Assembly (NCBI RefSeq): GCF_023184515.1
Contig: NZ_JAAHBP010000013.1
Span: forward strand, 62,001 to 126,000
Reading direction: 5' to 3'
DNA: 64,000 nt
From: Streptomyces sp. D2-8
Lineage (GTDB): Bacteria > Actinomycetota > Actinomycetes > Streptomycetales > Streptomycetaceae
The notes beneath the pieces were generated by a model that made no database searches, had not been told where the DNA came from, and saw nothing but the letters and a program-made list of their open reading frames with translations. The translations under genes were made by a program, and so were the position numbers. Of the stretch, positions 15,311 through 23,419 are shown in pieces; within the stretch, counting starts at the first letter, position 1; every line of letters starts with the position of its first letter.

Positions 15311-16209
15311 GTTCCGCTTCCGCCGCGATCCCGCAGCCGGGACGCACCAAGGCCTTCCTCCGGCTGGTGATGATCGAGCACTCGGTCTTCGCGCTGCCTT
15401 TCGCCTACATCGCCGCGCTCACGGCGATGTTCCAGTGGGACAAGAACATCCACTGGGGCAAGCTGCTGCTGGTCACCGTCTGCATGGTGGGCCTGCGCAC
15501 CTTCGCGATGGCGGTCAACCGGATCATCGACCGGGAGATCGACGCCCGTAACCCGCGCACGGCGCAGCGCGAGCTGGTGACGGGCGCGATGTCGGTGAAG
15601 CACGCCTGGACGGGTGCGCTGATCGCCCTGGCCGTGTTCCTCGGCGCTGCGGCCCTGCTGAACCCGCTGTGCCTGGCGCTGGCCCCCATCGCGGTGATCC
15701 CGATGGTGATCTACCCGTACGGCAAGCGGTTCACGAACTTCCCGCAGGCCATCCTCGGCCTCGCCCAGGCGATGGGCCCGGTCGGCGGCTGGCTGGCGAT
15801 CTCGGGTTCCTGGTCCTGGGACGCGGTGCTCCTCGGTCTCGCCGTCGGCGTCTGGATCGGCGGCTTCGACCTGATCTACGCCTGCCAGGACGTCGAGACC
15901 GACCGCGAGATCGGCGTCATGTCCGTCCCGGCCCGCTTCGGCATCCCGGCGGCCGTCTGGGGAGCGCGGGTCTGCCACGCGGTGACGACCGCCCTCTTCG
16001 TCTGGTACGCCCTCGCCACCGGCGCCGGTGCCTTCTTCTGGCTGGGCCTGCTGATCGTCGCCGCCGCGTTCCTCTACGAGCACTCGATCGTCCGCCCTCA
16101 CGACCTGTCCCGCGTGAACCGCGCGTTCTTCAGCGTCAACGGCTTCATCGGGATTGCCCTGTTCGTGTGCGCGCTGCTGGATCTGCTGGTGCGGGGTCTG
16201 ACGGTCTGA
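15307..16209 (+). CDS. mqnP: UbiA-type prenyltransferase of menaquinone synthesis (MqnP)
   Basis: This is a 300-residue integral membrane prenyltransferase. The first Asp-rich motif NRIIDREID begins at residue 71 and is followed by RNPRTAQREL. The second motif appears as ACQDVETDREIG. About eight hydrophobic helices surround them. It should attach the polyprenyl chain to the naphthalene precursor in the futalosine route. The GTG at 15307 overlaps the mqnL stop by four bases, so the two are likely translated together. Confidence 0.92.
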   Translation: MSSASAAIPQPGRTKAFLRLVMIEHSVFALPFAYIAALTAMFQWDKNIHWGKLLLVTVCMVGLRTFAMAVNRIIDREIDARNPRTAQRELVTGAMSVKHAWTGALIALAVFLGAAALLNPLCLALAPIAVIPMVIYPYGKRFTNFPQAILGLAQAMGPVGGWLAISGSWSWDAVLLGLAVGVWIGGFDLIYACQDVETDREIGVMSVPARFGIPAAVWGARVCHAVTTALFVWYALATGAGAFFWLGLLIVAAAFLYEHSIVRPHDLSRVNRAFFSVNGFIGIALFVCALLDLLVRGLTV

Positions 16210-16818
16210 TCACGGTGCGGTGAGCGCGCGGCCCCCTTGCGGGCGGCGGCGGAACAGGAACGCCGCCGCCACTCCCGCGAGCAGGCCCAGCAGATGGCCC
16301 TGCCAGCTGACGCCCGTCTGAGTCGGGGCCAGGCCCGCCAGGATCGAGCCGCCCCAGATCGAGGCGATCAGGACGCCCGCCAGGACGCCCCAGGGGCGGC
16401 GCTCGACGAAGCCGGTGACCAGGAGGAAGCCGAAGAGGCCGAAGATCACGCCGGAAGCGCCCGCGGTGTTGGAGTGGGCCGGGGCTATGAGCCACACGCC
16501 CAGGCCGTCCACGACGATGATCAGCGCGCACACCAGCAGGAACCGGCGCAGGCCCGCGAGCGCGGCGAGGAAGCCGAGGACCAGCAGCGGCACGGTGTTC
16601 GCCGCCAGATGGGCGAAGCCGAAGTGGATGAACGACGACGGGACGACGTCGACCAGCTCGGACGGGTCGCGCGGGGTGACGCCGAAGCCGTCCAGCGCGT
16701 GGCCCGTCGCCACGTCCACCACTTCCAGCAGCCACAGCAGCGCGACCCAGGCCAGCATCAGCTTGCCCGCGGCCAGCGCGCGGTCGCTCTGTGACCACCC
16801 GGCTTGCGGATCCGACAT
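16210..16818 (-). CDS. Rhomboid-family intramembrane serine protease
   Basis: This 202-residue membrane protein has the rhomboid catalytic pair: Ser122 in GASGVIFG and His175 in WQGHLLG. The HFGFAHLAAN segment gives the oxyanion-side His70 and Asn74. Six hydrophobic helices are visible, the basic rhomboid core. It cleaves within membrane segments of unknown clients. It lies on the opposite strand between mqnP and mqnM, with a stop directly abutting the mqnP stop; a link to menaquinone synthesis is not evident. Start taken at the ATG at 16818. Confidence 0.88.
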   Translation of the reverse strand: MSDPQAGWSQSDRALAAGKLMLAWVALLWLLEVVDVATGHALDGFGVTPRDPSELVDVVPSSFIHFGFAHLAANTVPLLVLGFLAALAGLRRFLLVCALIIVVDGLGVWLIAPAHSNTAGASGVIFGLFGFLLVTGFVERRPWGVLAGVLIASIWGGSILAGLAPTQTGVSWQGHLLGLLAGVAAAFLFRRRPQGGRALTAP

Positions 16819-16896
16819 GGCGACCCCCAGTGCTCGCTCGTCCCCTCCATGCAACGGCCCGTACCCCTTGGCCGGTTCCCACCCTGGGACGCCGGA

Positions 16897-16912
16897 TAGG
16901 CTCGGTCTTGTG
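16897..16912 (+). promoter_or_regulatory. Candidate leaderless promoter of mqnM
   Basis: TAGGCT at 16897-16902 lies seven bases before the GTG at 16910, and no ribosome site is present between them. This is the streptomycete leaderless arrangement. A -35 is not clear (TTGGCC at 16868 is too far). Confidence 0.4.
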
Positions 16913-17593
16913 AACCCAGTCAAGCCAGGCGAGACGCCGCGTACGCCTTGGATCGTAGGGGTGTCCGGCGCCTCCGGCACCCCGTATGCCGCTGCCGTGC
17001 TGCGGGCCCTTCTCGCCGCCGGCGAGAGCGTCGACCTCGTGGTGTCCCGGGCCTCCCGGCTCACCCTGCTGGACGAGACGGGGATCTCCTTCCGGGACGC
17101 CCACTGGCAGGCTGACCTGCGCGAATGGCTGTCCCGGGGCGCCGACGGCAAGCCGGACACCTTCTCCGTCGACATCGGCGCCGTACGGCACTGGAGCGCC
17201 GGCGACCTGGCCGCCGGGCCCTCCTCGGGGTCGTACCCCACCCAGGGCATGCTCATCGTGCCCGCCTCGACGGCGAGCGTGGCCGGAGTCGCGCTCGGTC
17301 TGTCGAAGGACCTGCTGCAACGGGCGGCGAGCGTGACCCTCAAGGAGGGCCGCAAGCTGATCGTGGCCGTGCGCGAGACCCCGCTGAACGGCCAGACCCT
17401 GCGGCATCTGGTCACCCTCGACGACGCGGGCGCGACGGTGGTGCCCGCCTCACCCGCCTTCTACGCGGGCGCGACGCACATCCAGGACCTGGTGGACTTC
17501 GTCGCCGGACGCGTACTCGACGCGGCGGGCGTGCCGCACGGTCTCTACCGCCGTTGGCAGGGTGAACTCGGCGGCGCACACCGCGACGGCTGA
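16910..17593 (+). CDS. mqnM: Flavin prenyltransferase, UbiX family (MqnM)
   Basis: This 227-residue UbiX-type protein makes the prenylated FMN used by UbiD decarboxylases. The N-terminal FMN-binding motif GVSGASGTPYAAAVLRAL, the VSRAS strand end, SYPTQGMLIVPASTASVAG and the C-terminal VRETPLNGQTLRHL stretch are all present. Its closeness to mqnL and mqnP, as in S. coelicolor, supports a role in menaquinone synthesis. I chose the GTG at 16910, which fits a leaderless start. Confidence 0.92.
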   Translation: MNPVKPGETPRTPWIVGVSGASGTPYAAAVLRALLAAGESVDLVVSRASRLTLLDETGISFRDAHWQADLREWLSRGADGKPDTFSVDIGAVRHWSAGDLAAGPSSGSYPTQGMLIVPASTASVAGVALGLSKDLLQRAASVTLKEGRKLIVAVRETPLNGQTLRHLVTLDDAGATVVPASPAFYAGATHIQDLVDFVAGRVLDAAGVPHGLYRRWQGELGGAHRDG

Positions 17594-17650
17594 GCAGCAC
17601 CCGAACCTCATCGGACTCAACGACAACTTCAGCGGAAGGCTTCGATCGCA

Positions 17651-18106
17651 ATGGACGCGGTGGACAGGCAGCTCATCCAGGCCCTGAGGGAGAACGGCCG
17701 GGCCTCCTACGCGGAGCTGGGACGCCTCGTCGGACTGTCGGGACCCAGCGTCACCGACCGCATCAACCGGCTGGAGGCGGCCGGTGTCATCACCGGCTAC
17801 CGGGCCACCGTCGACGCCGCCACGCTCGGCCTCGGCGTCACCGCCCTGGTCGGCATCTCACTCTCCGACGCCACCGACCACGAGGACGTGGCCCAGCGGT
17901 TGAAGGACCTCTCGGAGATCGAGGACTGCTGGTTCATCGCGGGCGACGACTCGTACATGCTCAAGGTGCGGGCGGCGAACGTGGACGGCCTGGAGAAGAT
18001 GATCCGGCGGCTCAGCGGAATCGAGGGCGTCTCCCGCACGCGTACGACGATCGTGCTCTCCACGAAGTGGGAGAACCGGGTCGGGGAGCTGCCCGAAGAG
18101 GAGTAG
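17651..18106 (+). CDS. Lrp/AsnC-family transcriptional regulator
   Basis: This 151-residue protein has an N-terminal HTH (residues 4-45, DRQLIQALRENGRASYAELG and VGLSGPSVTDRINRLEAAG) and a C-terminal RAM ligand domain ending in RTRTTIVLSTKWENR. The family senses amino acids or small metabolites and forms octamers. It lies between mqnM and mqnE on the same strand, so it may be co-transcribed with them and could tune menaquinone genes. Direct evidence for that is lacking. Confidence 0.88.
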   Translation: MDAVDRQLIQALRENGRASYAELGRLVGLSGPSVTDRINRLEAAGVITGYRATVDAATLGLGVTALVGISLSDATDHEDVAQRLKDLSEIEDCWFIAGDDSYMLKVRAANVDGLEKMIRRLSGIEGVSRTRTTIVLSTKWENRVGELPEEE

Positions 18107-18118
18107 GCCCGAAGGGCC
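18106..18118 (+). terminator. Short GC hairpin after the AsnC gene
   Basis: GGCCC and GGGCC flank a GAA loop immediately after the stop codon, and a second stem (CCGCCC-GAA-GGGTGG) follows at about 18137. Neither has a T-tract, so they are weak or partial terminators. Confidence 0.35.
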
Positions 18119-18188
18119 GTCTGGGGGCACCTCCCGCCCGAAGGGTGGGGGCGTACGGTTGGGGACGTCGTCGATGAAAGGTGTGGGC

Positions 18189-19352
18189 ATGGATCTCGGG
18201 CTCAAGCGCGAGCTGGAGGAGAAGGTCAGGGCGGGTGTCCGCCTGACCCGTGAGGACGGCATCGCGCTGTACGAGTCGGACGACCTGGCCTGGCTCGGCG
18301 GCCTCGCGCACGAGGTGCGGACGCGCAAGAACGGCGACGTCGTGCACTTCAACGTCAACCGGCACCTCAACATGACGAACGTGTGCACGGCCTCCTGCGC
18401 GTACTGCTCCTTCCAGCGCAAGCCGGGGGAGAAGGACGCGTACACGATGCGCATCGAGGAGGCCGTGAAGCTCGCGAAGTCGATGGAGTCGGAGAACCTC
18501 ACCGAGCTGCACATCGTCAACGGGCTGCACCCGAACCTGCCGTGGCGGTACTACCCGCGGTCGCTGCGGGAGCTGAAGGCGGCGCTGCCGCACGTCTCGC
18601 TGAAGGCGTTCACGGCCACCGAGATCCACCACTTCGAGACGATCTCCGGGATGAGCGCCAGCGAGATCCTCGACGAGCTGATCGACGCGGGGCTGGAGTC
18701 GCTGACCGGTGGTGGCGCCGAGATCTTCGACTGGGAGGTCCGGCAGCACATCGTGGACCACCGCACCCACTGGGAGGACTGGTCCCGGATCCACCGGCTC
18801 GCGCACGAGAAGGGTCTGAAGACCCCGTGCACGATGCTGTACGGGCACATCGAGGAGCCCCGGCACCGGGTGGACCACGTGCTGCGGCTGCGTGAGCTGC
18901 AGGACGAGACCGGCGGCTTCCAGGTCTTCATTCCGCTGCGGTACCAGCACGACTTCGTCGACATGCAGGACGGCAAGGTGCGGAATCGCCTCCAGGCGCG
19001 GACGCAGATGGCGACGGGGGCGGAGGCGCTGAAGACCTTCGCGGTGTCGCGGCTGCTGTTCGACAACGTGCCGCACGTCAAGGTGTTCTGGGTGATGCAC
19101 GGGGTGCAGACGGCGCAGCTTGCGTTGCAGCACGGTGCGGACGACATGGACGGGTCGGTCGTCGAATACAAGATCACCCACGACGCGGACAACTACGGGA
19201 CGCCGAACAAGCTGACGCGTGAGGATCTGCTGGATCTGATCCGTGATGCCGGGTTCCGGCCCGTGGAGCGGAACACCCGGTACGAGATCATCCGGGAGTA
19301 CGAGGGGTCCGACCCGGAGCGGCGGGAGTCGCCGCAGCCGATGCGGGTCTGA
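18189..19352 (+). CDS. mqnE: Aminofutalosine synthase MqnE (radical SAM)
   Basis: This 387-residue radical SAM enzyme joins the enolpyruvyl-benzoate made by MqnA to adenosine from SAM, giving aminofutalosine. The iron-sulfur motif CxxxCxxC is Cys66-Cys70-Cys73 (CTASCAYC). The family stretches LHIVNGLHPNLPWRYY, FTATEIHH, GGGAEIFDW and MLYGHIEEPRHRVDH identify MqnE rather than the related MqnC. I chose the ATG at 18189, preceded by AAAGG. Upstream codons at 18174 and 18159 are possible but unneeded. Confidence 0.94.
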   Translation: MDLGLKRELEEKVRAGVRLTREDGIALYESDDLAWLGGLAHEVRTRKNGDVVHFNVNRHLNMTNVCTASCAYCSFQRKPGEKDAYTMRIEEAVKLAKSMESENLTELHIVNGLHPNLPWRYYPRSLRELKAALPHVSLKAFTATEIHHFETISGMSASEILDELIDAGLESLTGGGAEIFDWEVRQHIVDHRTHWEDWSRIHRLAHEKGLKTPCTMLYGHIEEPRHRVDHVLRLRELQDETGGFQVFIPLRYQHDFVDMQDGKVRNRLQARTQMATGAEALKTFAVSRLLFDNVPHVKVFWVMHGVQTAQLALQHGADDMDGSVVEYKITHDADNYGTPNKLTREDLLDLIRDAGFRPVERNTRYEIIREYEGSDPERRESPQPMRV

Positions 19353-19436
19353 CTCCGTCGATGGGGGGTGCGGGCGCGTGGGGGTTGTTCGCGCCCCGCG
19401 GCGGAGCCGCAATTCGGCAGGGTCCCGCGCCCCTGA

Positions 19437-20105
19437 GTGGGGTACCCGGAGGGCATGGTCAGGACCTCGGCGCCTGAGGACGCTTACACCGCTGAGCCCT
19501 TCTTGCCCGAGCGAGGCGGTCTTCCCGCTCTGCGGAAGGCCGCTGCCGAGTGCCGGGGGTGTCCGCTGCACCGGGACGCCACCCAGACCGTGTTCGGGGC
19601 CGGCAGCACGGACGCTCGGGTCATGCTCGTGGGGGAGCAGCCCGGGGATCAGGAGGACCGGCAGGGGAAGCCGTTCGTCGGGCCCGCCGGGAAGCTGCTG
19701 GACCGGGCCTTGGAGGAGGCCGGCATCGACCCCTCCGAGGTCTATGTCACCAATGCCGTGAAGCACTTCAAGTTCACGCAGTCCGAGCCCCGGAAGCGGC
19801 GGATCCACAAGGCGCCGAGCCTGCGGGAGACGACCGCGTGCGGACCCTGGCTGGCGGCTGAACTCGCGGTCGTGGAGCCGGAGCTGATCGTCGTCCTGGG
19901 GGCCACCGCCGGGAAGGCGCTGCTCGGGTCCTCGTTCCGGGTCACGCAGGTGCGGGGGACGGTGCTGGAGGAGGAGATCCACGGTCGGGCCGAGCGACTG
20001 GTGCCGACCGTGCATCCGTCGTCGGTGCTGCGGTCCGACGATCGGGAGGCGGCGTACCGGGGGCTGGTGTCGGACCTGAAAGTGGCGGCGGACGCCCTGT
20101 CGTAA
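19437..20105 (+). CDS. UdgX-type uracil-DNA binding/glycosylase superfamily protein
   Basis: This 222-residue protein belongs to the uracil-DNA glycosylase superfamily. Motif GEQPGDQED is at residues 66-74, the CRGC pair at 39-42, the closing motif VPTVHPSSVLRS near 200. It carries the insertion KRRIH (residues 120-124) that defines UdgX, in which that histidine forms a covalent bond with the uracil site of single-stranded DNA. If functional, it tightly captures uracil-DNA rather than simply releasing the base. The GTG at 19437 gives the longest form. The ATG at 19455 has GGAGGG only one base upstream, too close for normal use. Confidence 0.85.
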   Translation: MGYPEGMVRTSAPEDAYTAEPFLPERGGLPALRKAAAECRGCPLHRDATQTVFGAGSTDARVMLVGEQPGDQEDRQGKPFVGPAGKLLDRALEEAGIDPSEVYVTNAVKHFKFTQSEPRKRRIHKAPSLRETTACGPWLAAELAVVEPELIVVLGATAGKALLGSSFRVTQVRGTVLEEEIHGRAERLVPTVHPSSVLRSDDREAAYRGLVSDLKVAADALS

Positions 20106-20109
20106 TAGC

Positions 20110-20124
20110 TACAATCGGTCCATG
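20110..20124 (+). promoter_or_regulatory. Leaderless promoter of the GNAT gene
   Basis: TACAAT at 20110-20115 is near the consensus -10 and ends six bases before the ATG at 20122. No ribosome site fits in the gap, so the transcript probably begins at the start codon. Confidence 0.55.
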
Positions 20125-20646
20125 CCCCTTACCTTCACGCTCGACCCCGCCGTCACCCCCGAGCTGCGTGACGGCCTGCTCGATCTGTGGACCGATGTCT
20201 CCAACGCCGGCGGAGCCGTCGGGTACGTGCCGCCGGTGACGCGGGAGGAGATCCGCCCCGCGCTGGTGCAGCACTTCGCGTCGATGGCGGAGGGCCGGGT
20301 CAAACTCCTCGTCGGGCACGACGAGGAGGGGCGGGTCGCGGCGACCGCGTTCCTCACTTTCAACACGCATCACCTGATGACGCACTGGCTGTGGCTGTAC
20401 ACCGTGATGGTGCACCCGCGGCACCAGGGGAAGGGCTACGGCCGGGATCTGCTGGGTGCCGCCGCGGACGCGGCCCGGGGCATGGACGGGATCGAGTCGA
20501 TCCGGCTCACCTGCCGGGGCGGTCTCGGCCTCGAGCGGTTCTACGGTTCCTGCGGATACAAGGAGGTCGGGCGGATCCCCGGGGCGATCCGGGTGGCGCC
20601 GGGAGACGACCGGGACGACGTCATCATGCTGCTGCCCCTCGCCTGA
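20122..20646 (+). CDS. GNAT-family N-acetyltransferase
   Basis: This 174-residue protein has the acetyl-CoA pyrophosphate loop VHPRHQGKGYGRDLL in motif A, preceded by the beta-strand WLWLYTVM, and motif B in GLERFYGSCGYKEVGR. The fold and length are ordinary for single-domain GNATs. The acceptor is unknown and the flanking genes do not suggest one. It is probably transcribed from its own leaderless promoter. Confidence 0.82.
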   Translation: MPLTFTLDPAVTPELRDGLLDLWTDVSNAGGAVGYVPPVTREEIRPALVQHFASMAEGRVKLLVGHDEEGRVAATAFLTFNTHHLMTHWLWLYTVMVHPRHQGKGYGRDLLGAAADAARGMDGIESIRLTCRGGLGLERFYGSCGYKEVGRIPGAIRVAPGDDRDDVIMLLPLA

Positions 20647-20738
20647 ACCCCCGTGCGAGACCGTCCGCTCGGCGTGCTTCACTGGACGGTGCCCCTTTGG
20701 GTGCGTTCTGGCCGTTCGAACCGGAAGAGTGGATTGAG

Positions 20739-21038
20739 ATGCTCCGCTACACGCTGATGCGCCTCGGAATCTTCGTGGGCTGCCTCGTGGTGGTCTGGGG
20801 CGCCGTCTACTCCGGCATCGCCCCGCGCGGGCTCGGCAACAGCAACGGGCTGTGGATCGTGGCCCTCGCCCTGCTCATCTCCGCGCCGATCAGCCTGGTC
20901 GTGCTGCGCAAGGAGCGGGACCGGGCGTCGGTCCAGGTCGCGCAGCGGGTCGACCGGATGAAGGCCAACCTGGACGCCAACCGCAACCAGGAGGACGTGG
21001 GCGACGACACCACCCGGGCCCAGGGGCAGACCTCGTAA
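20739..21038 (+). CDS. DUF4229 small membrane protein
   Basis: This 99-residue protein has two N-terminal hydrophobic helices (LGIFVGCLVVVWGAVYSGI and LWIVALALLISAPISLVVL) followed by a charged, probably cytoplasmic helix (RKERDRASVQVAQRVDRMKA) and a polar tail. That is the DUF4229 layout, a conserved actinobacterial family without known function. A strong terminator follows 21 bases after the stop. Confidence 0.75.
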   Translation: MLRYTLMRLGIFVGCLVVVWGAVYSGIAPRGLGNSNGLWIVALALLISAPISLVVLRKERDRASVQVAQRVDRMKANLDANRNQEDVGDDTTRAQGQTS

Positions 21039-21059
21039 GGTCCTGTACGCGCGTTCCGG

Positions 21060-21093
21060 CGCCCCGTTTCCGTACATGCTCGGAAACGGGGCG
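21060..21093 (+). terminator. Strong hairpin terminator after the DUF4229 gene
   Basis: Perfect 13-base arms (CGCCCCGTTTCCG at 21060-21072 and its complement at 21081-21093) enclose an 8-base loop, followed by CTTTGCGTT. This is the clearest terminator in the window. Confidence 0.8.
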
Positions 21094-21139
21094 CTTTGCG
21101 TTGTATGGGTGTGTGTGCGTCATCACCTGTCAAAGTCAG

Positions 21140-21172
21140 GCTTTGGGGTCCCCAAAGCTCAGGTGTTAAGGT
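21140..21172 (+). promoter_or_regulatory. Promoter with overlapping 19-bp palindrome before the leader peptide
   Basis: GCTTTGGGGTCCCCAAAGC (21140-21158) is a perfect palindrome with one central base. It overlaps a plausible -35 TTGGGG (21143-21148). After an 18-base spacer there is a -10 TAAGGT (21167-21172), which ends seven bases before the leader ATG at 21179. The palindrome covering the -35 and spacer suits a repressor operator. Confidence 0.5.
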
Positions 21173-21178
21173 CGTTGT

Positions 21179-21280
21179 ATGAAGTCAGCAGTCGCGCCCC
21201 TTTCGCCCCTGAGCGTTCCGCTCGTGGCGCGCCTGCACGTGGATCTCTGTCGGTGCGCGTCCGCTTTCTGTCGTCCCTGA
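21179..21280 (+). CDS. Putative cysteine-containing leader peptide
   Basis: This 33-residue ORF, too short for most gene finders, ends with LHVDLCRCASAFCRP. The (R)LHVDLCR core is the hallmark of streptomycete putative leader peptides that precede sulfur and transport genes. It contains three Cys codons in an eight-codon window near its stop. Its ATG fits a leaderless start behind the -10 at 21167. The symporter gene begins 67 bases after the stop, so a translation-dependent control by cysteinyl-tRNA supply is plausible but inferred. Confidence 0.6.
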   Translation: MKSAVAPLSPLSVPLVARLHVDLCRCASAFCRP

Positions 21281-21347
21281 CGTAACGCAACCCCCCCGCC
21301 GTATCCCACGTCAGCTTCCCTACGCGTCCCCCCAACGGAGTCAGTCC

Positions 21348-22658
21348 GTGTCCTCACACACGAAGTCCTTCAAGGTGCCCTTCTGGGCCCAGATACTCGC
21401 CGGTCTCGTCCTGGGCGTGCTGCTCGGCTGGCTCGCCCGCGACCTGGACCTGTCCTGGCTGGTCACGACCCTGGAGAAGGTCGGTGACACCTTCATCGGG
21501 CTGCTGAAGCTCGCGGTCGCCCCGCTCGTCTTCTTCGCGATCCTGGTCTCGATCACCAACCTGCGGAAGGTCAACAACGCGGCCCGCCTGGCCTCGCGTA
21601 CCCTCCTGTGGTTCATGGTCACGTCGCTGATCGCGGTCAGCATCGGCCTGGTCATCGGTCTGCTGACCAACCCCGGCTCCGGTACCGGCCTCACGCCCAA
21701 GGACGGCGGGAAGCCCGAGGACACCGGCTCCTGGATCGACTTCCTGACGGGCATCGTCCCGACCGACGTCATCACGCCGTTCACCGAGCTGAACGTGCTG
21801 CAGATCGTCTTCATGGCCGCCGTCGCCGGTATCGCCGCCCTCCAGCTCGGCGAGAAGGCCCAGCCCATCCTCACCCTGAGCGAGTCCGTCCTCAGCCTGC
21901 TCCAGAAGGCGCTGTGGTGGGTCATCCGGCTCGCCCCGCTCGGCACGATCGGCCTCATCGGTTACGCCATCGCCACCTACGGCTGGGACCTGATCGGCAA
22001 GTACGCGACGTTCACCGCCGACATCTACGTCGGCTGCCTCATCGTGATGTTCGGCGTCTACCCGACGCTGCTCGCGACCGTCGCCAAGGTCAACCCGGTC
22101 CAGTTCTTCAAGGGTGCCTGGCCCGCGATCCAGCTGGCCTTCGTCTCCCGCTCCTCCGTGGGCACCATGCCGCTGACGCAGAAGGTCACCGAGCGGCTCG
22201 GCGTGCCGAAGGAGTACGCGTCCTTCGCGGTGCCGTTCGGCGCGACGACCAAGATGGACGGCTGCGCCGCGATCTACCCGGCGATCGCCGCGATCTTCGT
22301 GGCCCAGATCTTCGACATCCAGCTGGGTGTCGGCGACTACCTGCTGATCGCGTTCGTCTCGGTGGTCGGCTCCGCCGCCACGGCCGGTCTGACCGGCGCG
22401 ACGGTCATGCTGACCCTCACCCTGTCCACCCTCGGCCTGCCGATGGAGGGCGTGGGCCTGCTCCTCGCGATCGACCCGATCCTGGACATGATCCGCACCG
22501 CGACCAACGTCGCCGGGCAGGCGCTGATCCCGGTCCTGGTCTCGGCCCGCGAGAACCTGCTCGACCGCGACGCGTACGCCACGGCCGACGGCTCCTCCCT
22601 GGACGAGCCGCTCGACGAGCCGCGCGACAAGGCCGAGCCGGTCCCCGCGACCGCCTGA
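21348..22658 (+). CDS. Dicarboxylate/amino acid:cation symporter (DAACT family)
   Basis: This 436-residue polytopic transporter resembles GltP/DctA. The hairpin-1 motif appears as SRSSVGTMPLTQKV and the cation-site motif as FGATTKMDGCAAIY. Eight membrane helices plus two re-entrant loops fit the family. The ligand could be C4-dicarboxylate, glutamate or cystine. The Cys-rich leader peptide just upstream makes a sulfur-containing amino acid worth considering. The GTG start at 21348 follows GGAG at about 21335. Confidence 0.88.
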   Translation: MSSHTKSFKVPFWAQILAGLVLGVLLGWLARDLDLSWLVTTLEKVGDTFIGLLKLAVAPLVFFAILVSITNLRKVNNAARLASRTLLWFMVTSLIAVSIGLVIGLLTNPGSGTGLTPKDGGKPEDTGSWIDFLTGIVPTDVITPFTELNVLQIVFMAAVAGIAALQLGEKAQPILTLSESVLSLLQKALWWVIRLAPLGTIGLIGYAIATYGWDLIGKYATFTADIYVGCLIVMFGVYPTLLATVAKVNPVQFFKGAWPAIQLAFVSRSSVGTMPLTQKVTERLGVPKEYASFAVPFGATTKMDGCAAIYPAIAAIFVAQIFDIQLGVGDYLLIAFVSVVGSAATAGLTGATVMLTLTLSTLGLPMEGVGLLLAIDPILDMIRTATNVAGQALIPVLVSARENLLDRDAYATADGSSLDEPLDEPRDKAEPVPATA

Positions 22659-22753
22659 CAGCCGACGGAACGGACGCGTCGACGGGCCCCCTTGGCGGTC
22701 CTCCTCCGGTTTCCCGGGCGAGGGCCGTCCAGGGGGCCCGTACGCTAAGCGGT

Positions 22754-23419
22754 ATGGGTGCCGTGAAGACCAAGCGGATGCCGCGTGCGGTCCGTGAACA
22801 GCAGATGCTGGACGCCGCCGTACAGACCTTCGGCCAACGGGGCTACATGGCCGCGTCGATGGACGAGATAGCCGAACTCGCCGGCGTGTCCAAGCCGTTG
22901 GTGTACCTGTACCTCAACTCGAAGGAAGACCTCTTCACCGCCTGCATCCGCCGGGAGGCGGGGGCCCTCGTCGAGGCGGTGCGGGCCGGGGTCCGCCGCG
23001 ACCTGCCCGCCGACCGGCAACTCTGGGAAGGCCTCCGCGCCTTCTTCGCGCACACCGGCGAGAACCCGGACGCGTGGTCGGTCCTGCACCTCCAGGCCCG
23101 TACGCACGGCGAGCCGTTCGCCGCCGAGATCACCGCGATGCGCGAGGAGATCGTCGCGTTCGTGACCCAGCTGATCCTCGCCGGTGCCCGGGAGGCCCAC
23201 CGCGACCCCGACCTGCCGGAGCGTGAGGTCGCCGGGCTCGCCGAAGCCCTGGTCGGCGCAGCCGAGTCGCTCGCCGCCTGGGCCAACGCCACCCCGGGCG
23301 TCACGGCCCGCCAGGCCGCGGCCACCCTGATGAACTTCGCCTGGGCGGGGCTCGGCGACCTCATGGCCGGGCGGCCCTGGGCACCTCCGGAGGAGCCGGC
23401 GGGCCCTCACGCCGGGTAG
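22754..23419 (+). CDS. TetR-family transcriptional regulator
   Basis: This 221-residue regulator has an N-terminal TetR HTH (residues 15-60: LDAAVQTFGQRGYMAASMDE then VSKPLVYLYLNSKEDLF) and an all-helical ligand domain. It converges with the MaoC-FabG operon, overlapping its end by 13 bases. The divergent promoter of that block holds two TTAC/GTAA palindromes that suit a TetR dimer, so it is a good candidate regulator of the local fatty-acid genes. TACGCT at 22741-22746 before the ATG at 22754 suggests a leaderless transcript. Confidence 0.88.
   Translation: MGAVKTKRMPRAVREQQMLDAAVQTFGQRGYMAASMDEIAELAGVSKPLVYLYLNSKEDLFTACIRREAGALVEAVRAGVRRDLPADRQLWEGLRAFFAHTGENPDAWSVLHLQARTHGEPFAAEITAMREEIVAFVTQLILAGAREAHRDPDLPEREVAGLAEALVGAAESLAAWANATPGVTARQAAATLMNFAWAGLGDLMAGRPWAPPEEPAGPHAG

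Noticed and set aside
19353..19436. G/C-rich partial stems after mqnE
   Set aside because: Several imperfect pairings are possible but none has long arms or a T-tract, so no terminator is called.
18012..20015. 667-codon antisense frame over mqnE and the UdgX gene
   Set aside because: Same composition artefact; both plus-strand genes carry catalytic motifs.
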